Source: JBAZOJ01 sp041648755 (GTDB lineage: Bacteria > Planctomycetota > B143-G9). Taken from it: a stretch of DNA of 17,527 nt. Each line of letters starts with the position of its first letter. Position 1 is the first letter of the stretch. Shown here piece after piece: positions 15,901-17,527 of the stretch. Location of the stretch: positions 1 through 17,527 of the forward strand of contig JBAZOJ010000049.1 in assembly GCA_041648755.1 (NCBI GenBank), in the 5' to 3' direction. A program made the translations under genes and the position numbers. The notes beneath the pieces were generated by a model. It searched no databases and was not told where the DNA came from. It saw nothing but the letters and a program-made list of their open reading frames with translations.

Positions 15901-16806
15901 GCGGACAGCGGCGATCTGGTCTACGCGACACTGAAAGATAACGTCCTGAGCCGCGAAGTGGTTGATTCTGTCGGGAATGTTGGTCTCTACGCGAGCCTTG
16001 CGCTCAATCCGCAGACCGGAGACCCCAGAATTGCTTACTACGATGCGACCAACGGGGATCTCAAGTGCGCGACGTATGATGGCTCCGTCTGGACGATTCA
16101 GACTGTCGAAACCGCCGGAGACGTGGGAGTGTTCTGCGCCATCGGCGTGGATCCTTCCGGTGCGCCTCAGATCGCCTATCAGATGAATAACGGTGGGCAT
16201 TCTCAGGGCCTCAGATTCGCCTTCCTGCTGGACGGTGCCTGGACCATTTACACTTTGGATTCCACGAATACCACCGGATTCGGCGTGGCTTTGGCGGTGG
16301 ACGAATATGGCGACCCGCATGTCGCTTATCATGATTTCACCGGCCTGAATTACGCCTACTACAACGGCTTGATCTGGAGCACCACGAAGCTGGAGCAGGG
16401 CGATCTCAATGGCTCGACATCAATAGCCCTCGACAGCAGCAACAATCCCGCCATAGTGTTCTGGAAGGGCGACACCTTGACTTATCTTGACGCAAAGGAT
16501 AACACCTATAACGGCCCGATCACTGTGGACACATTCTCCAATGCAACTCCCACCGATTCGACTGGCGGAACGGAATCCGGCGGTGGTGGCGGGTGCTTCA
16601 TCGCAACGGCTGCTTTTGGCTCCCTCAGTGCAGTTGAGGTTCTCCGCATGACTTCACTGCGCGACGAAGTCATGGGCGGAAGCGTTTGCAGCGAGTCCGC
16701 TGTGAGACTATACTATTTGCTGGCTCCTGCAGTCGCCGACAATGTTCGCTCCAGGGCCGCAGCTAAGTCCGTTGTTCGCAGGCTTCTCTCAGAGTTGACG
16801 TTCTAA
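12922..16806 (+). CDS. Surface protein C: CFI-box giant protein with a different N-terminus
   Basis: A 1294-residue protein with a signal peptide cut after SYA (residue 26). The N-terminal half differs from A and B: a beta domain at about 28-118 (VIGLTGVDYNGNNAGEI...FSWRVYVRARV), a second region at about 125-300 starting near SSITGVTSPATGTV and containing FPEGGANYYFGGTYSYTAQ, and a third beta unit at about 300-370. The latter half rejoins the family: six repeats (about 373-458, 459-536, 537-615, 616-693, 694-774, 775-848), beta-propeller (about 855-1210; VGNVGLYASLAL from residue 1017, PRIAYYDATNGDLKCA) and C1225 in GGGGGCFIATAAFGS with a 70-residue tail. The first repeat is of a more classical InlB-B kind (RYRFDNWSNGG...NYRANYILQY). 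No catalytic motif is seen. Exported, probably surface-associated. It lies 22 bp before gene D and likely shares its transcript. Confidence 0.85.
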   Translation: MSQLRRLSLWLLFVVALWLPANASYASSVIGLTGVDYNGNNAGEINLTATVSNSAPLATGVEFAYRIEDGNWVSIGSDTTALDGFTFVFDTGTTFSWRVYVRARVAPDGVWFQSQSFKSFNSFTSSITGVTSPATGTVQLTTTLPGAAPYVFPASFPEGGANYYFGGTYSYTAQNLITIERGDIFLIRTNFASTSNTPTQFALWAGPGTPSGSALAITSSYNVPGGLQSYPVSFSNVSPGTFVGVTITNGNSGTDKVIYYPYTTGGTSMPSYGMLYYQSGTNWYTYSGASGPAIEFSSKNPYVDPTTVQFGYKDGQTGAWTLIGTGTNTTGNTWTISWNTSGFGSDRAYIGSRVKSGPVWCAWKWQGPYTIVNPAGVTVTNSLGNGKINIDTNDVTVPFSGQWMFLSTHTLIAPLYMNASAASRYRFDNWSNGGSRIQTFKFTMDQPRNYRANYILQYPWTATTSSGTLYGDLTGWYDTNADMRSYVDAVLSSGVGDRFACVGWLGTGSLTDGTTNDTGIFKITMASTVTWLWARQFYLTVITPHGTAYGSLSGWYSEQSTVSSYVDSPVAISADSRWICVGWTGTGAIGDGDVSYSGEFIIDEPTTIIWNWDTQSRMQVTSNYGTAIPATSWYFNGDSVSLTAYSPGNTSEQRFYWQGWTGSDFGTTPSGERTITTTISGPKSFAANWTAEYYLMAVAQNGSFPDGSDYDGWYPDGTYVSITALPPSPEPGVRFVVGWSGSNFPEVTASSSAPNPITILVNGPVSVFSTWVRQFSLQIINPQDVGTPVPDVGTYWYFTGERIRGYTDFRTLGMICTGYIGTGSAVSAGTPYFEFTISEPSTITWRWGAAVVHGAPQWSSSRALATNTGPGMINVQRLSDGSPLVAYYSVGEQALKVAWLQNGVWIVETVYSYAGKIDNATGTLLPGNNIGLAVDEYGVPQVAFYDPATRALMYGIYSGSTWTLTKLDDESDPGVFLDFKIGPGNVPEFAYYAADSGDLVYATLKDNVLSREVVDSVGNVGLYASLALNPQTGDPRIAYYDATNGDLKCATYDGSVWTIQTVETAGDVGVFCAIGVDPSGAPQIAYQMNNGGHSQGLRFAFLLDGAWTIYTLDSTNTTGFGVALAVDEYGDPHVAYHDFTGLNYAYYNGLIWSTTKLEQGDLNGSTSIALDSSNNPAIVFWKGDTLTYLDAKDNTYNGPITVDTFSNATPTDSTGGTESGGGGGCFIATAAFGSLSAVEVLRMTSLRDEVMGGSVCSESAVRLYYLLAPAVADNVRSRAAAKSVVRRLLSELTF
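14038..15465 (+). repeat. Six InlB-B-like repeats in protein C
   Basis: Six units. Units 3 to 6 correspond in order to units 4 to 7 of A and B (GSLSGWYSEQ, SNYGTAIP, DYDGWYPDG, VPDVGTYWYF). Units 2 and 3 of C resemble each other (GTLYGDLTGWY against GTAYGSLSGWY, both followed by SYVD and a GW.GTG core), which suggests an internal duplication. Unit 1 is of another subtype ending NYRANY. Confidence 0.78.
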
Positions 16807-16823
16807 TTCCGGATAACCGGAGG
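16807..16823 (+). promoter_or_regulatory. Hairpin and ribosome binding site ahead of gene D
   Basis: TCCGG (16808-16812) and CCGGA (16817-16821) form a perfect 5-bp stem with an ATAA loop, extendable by a T.G pair (16807/16822). The 3' arm runs into GGAGG (16819-16823), the Shine-Dalgarno 5 nt ahead of the ATG at 16829. The hairpin begins directly after the stop of C, so ribosomes terminating on C could open it. Confidence 0.45.
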
Positions 16824-16828
16824 TCGTA

Positions 16829-17527
16829 ATGAAAGCGCTATGCTCGAAGCTCCTTTTGGCACTTGTAACCTTGACAGTTGTTTCCGTGCTCCTGGCGGGG
16901 ACAGCTTCTGCCCAGGTAACAGGGATGAGAGGGTATGATGCTAACAACAACAATGGCGGCATTATCCCCATTGTCGTAGATACCAATGGAGGCCCGTCTT
17001 CGGTTTCCGTTTGGTATTTTCAGGCTTGGGTCACACCTCAGGTGTGGGTCCTGATTGGGACGGACTCGGTCTCTTCTGACGGATTCCTCGTGCTCTGGGA
17101 TACCGGGAACTTGTCTCAAGTCAGTGTGAGTATCAGGGCCAGCGACAACCTGATGCCGTCTACCTACTGGACTGTGATGCTGAGGGTCCAGAATGTTCTC
17201 GTGTCAGACATCTACGGCTATCGCAGCCCTACCTCCGGTACAGTGAGGTTTTCCGCAGAGTATACTCCGGTCTCACAAAGCGTGACGTGGCCGTCGACCT
17301 TCCCGGTGTCCGAGGCGGCAAATTACTATTCGCCGGGCACAAACTACACCATGATGGCCACAAAGACCCGCACCCCTGCCGGGGGCATTATTACACAGAT
17401 TCGCACCGCATTCACTCAGGGTCCTAACTACTCTTACGGCACCGATACCGTGAAGTTCAAGGCCTATACAGGCACTTCCACAAGCTCCTTAACCCTTATT
17501 GCCTCGACTACAACCTACAACGCAACC
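16829..17527 (+). CDS. Surface protein D, N-terminal part (runs off the window)
   Basis: The frame from the ATG at 16829 stays open for 233 codons to the window edge. A signal peptide is clear (MKALCSKLLLALVTLTVVSV followed by LLAGTASA, cut after residue 28). The mature start, QVTGMRGYDANNNNGGI, matches the start of protein C (SVIGLTGVDYNGNNAGE). Further matches are LIGTDSVSSDGF with C's SIGSDTTALDGF, and WPSTFPVSEAANYYSPGTNYT with C's VFPASFPEGGANYYFGGTYSYT. It is therefore a fourth paralogue with a C-type N-terminus. Whether it also carries the repeats, the propeller and the CFI-box tail cannot be seen. It follows C by 22 bp with its own GGAGG site, so a shared transcript is likely. The start is firm because ribosome site and signal peptide agree. 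Confidence 0.82.
   Translation, partial: MKALCSKLLLALVTLTVVSVLLAGTASAQVTGMRGYDANNNNGGIIPIVVDTNGGPSSVSVWYFQAWVTPQVWVLIGTDSVSSDGFLVLWDTGNLSQVSVSIRASDNLMPSTYWTVMLRVQNVLVSDIYGYRSPTSGTVRFSAEYTPVSQSVTWPSTFPVSEAANYYSPGTNYTMMATKTRTPAGGIITQIRTAFTQGPNYSYGTDTVKFKAYTGTSTSSLTLIASTTTYNAT

Noticed and set aside
1..17527. tRNA, rRNA, transposase, integrase or phage genes
   Set aside because: None of the frames resembles such proteins and no RNA gene pattern was seen, although a dedicated RNA search was not possible by eye.

Overview
The window comes from a bacterium with a Gram-negative type of cell plan: rod-shape genes mreC and mreD, Sec-type signal peptides, a LytM-type murein peptidase and very large exported proteins. 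Base composition is moderately GC-rich and every gene lies on the + strand. No rRNA, tRNA, mobile element or CRISPR is visible. I cannot place the organism. Large proteins ending in a Gly-rich CFIATAAFGS signature, together with an archaeal-looking endonuclease IV relative, fit a poorly sampled or uncultivated lineage (Planctomycetes/Lentisphaerae-like or another candidate phylum), but this is only a guess.

Left part (1-4784), mostly housekeeping: the 3' end of mreC overlaps mreD by ATGA. Next is an exported TPR protein (1066-2598) closed by a strong intrinsic terminator (2624-2653). Then comes a translationally coupled pair: an endonuclease IV-like TIM-barrel protein (2695-3540) and an exported HEAT-like/M23 peptidase (3537-4784). 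The stop codon of the M23 gene lies in the loop of a 12-bp hairpin.

Right part (4902 to the end): a tandem array of four very large paralogous exported proteins, here called A (4902-8813), B (8972-12808), C (12922-16806) and D (16829 to beyond the edge). A, B and C share one plan: signal peptide, N-terminal beta domains, 6-7 repeats of about 75-85 residues with a GWTGTGS core and a terminal WxW strand (a divergent InlB-B-like repeat), a beta-propeller built from PxIAYYD...GDLKYA units, and a C-terminal GGGGGCFIATAAFGS region (CFI-box). A and B have the same N-terminal modules; C and D share a different set. A has a near-consensus promoter (TTGACA-N17-TACAAT) and its own perfect terminator. 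B has a second promoter (TTGAAT-N16-TAGAAT). C and D may be read from B's promoter, since I see no clear terminator or promoter between them.

The proteins are most simply read as surface or extracellular adhesin-like or ligand-binding proteins arisen by tandem duplication and module exchange. The function, the ligand and the enzyme that would recognise the CFI-box tail cannot be read from this window.
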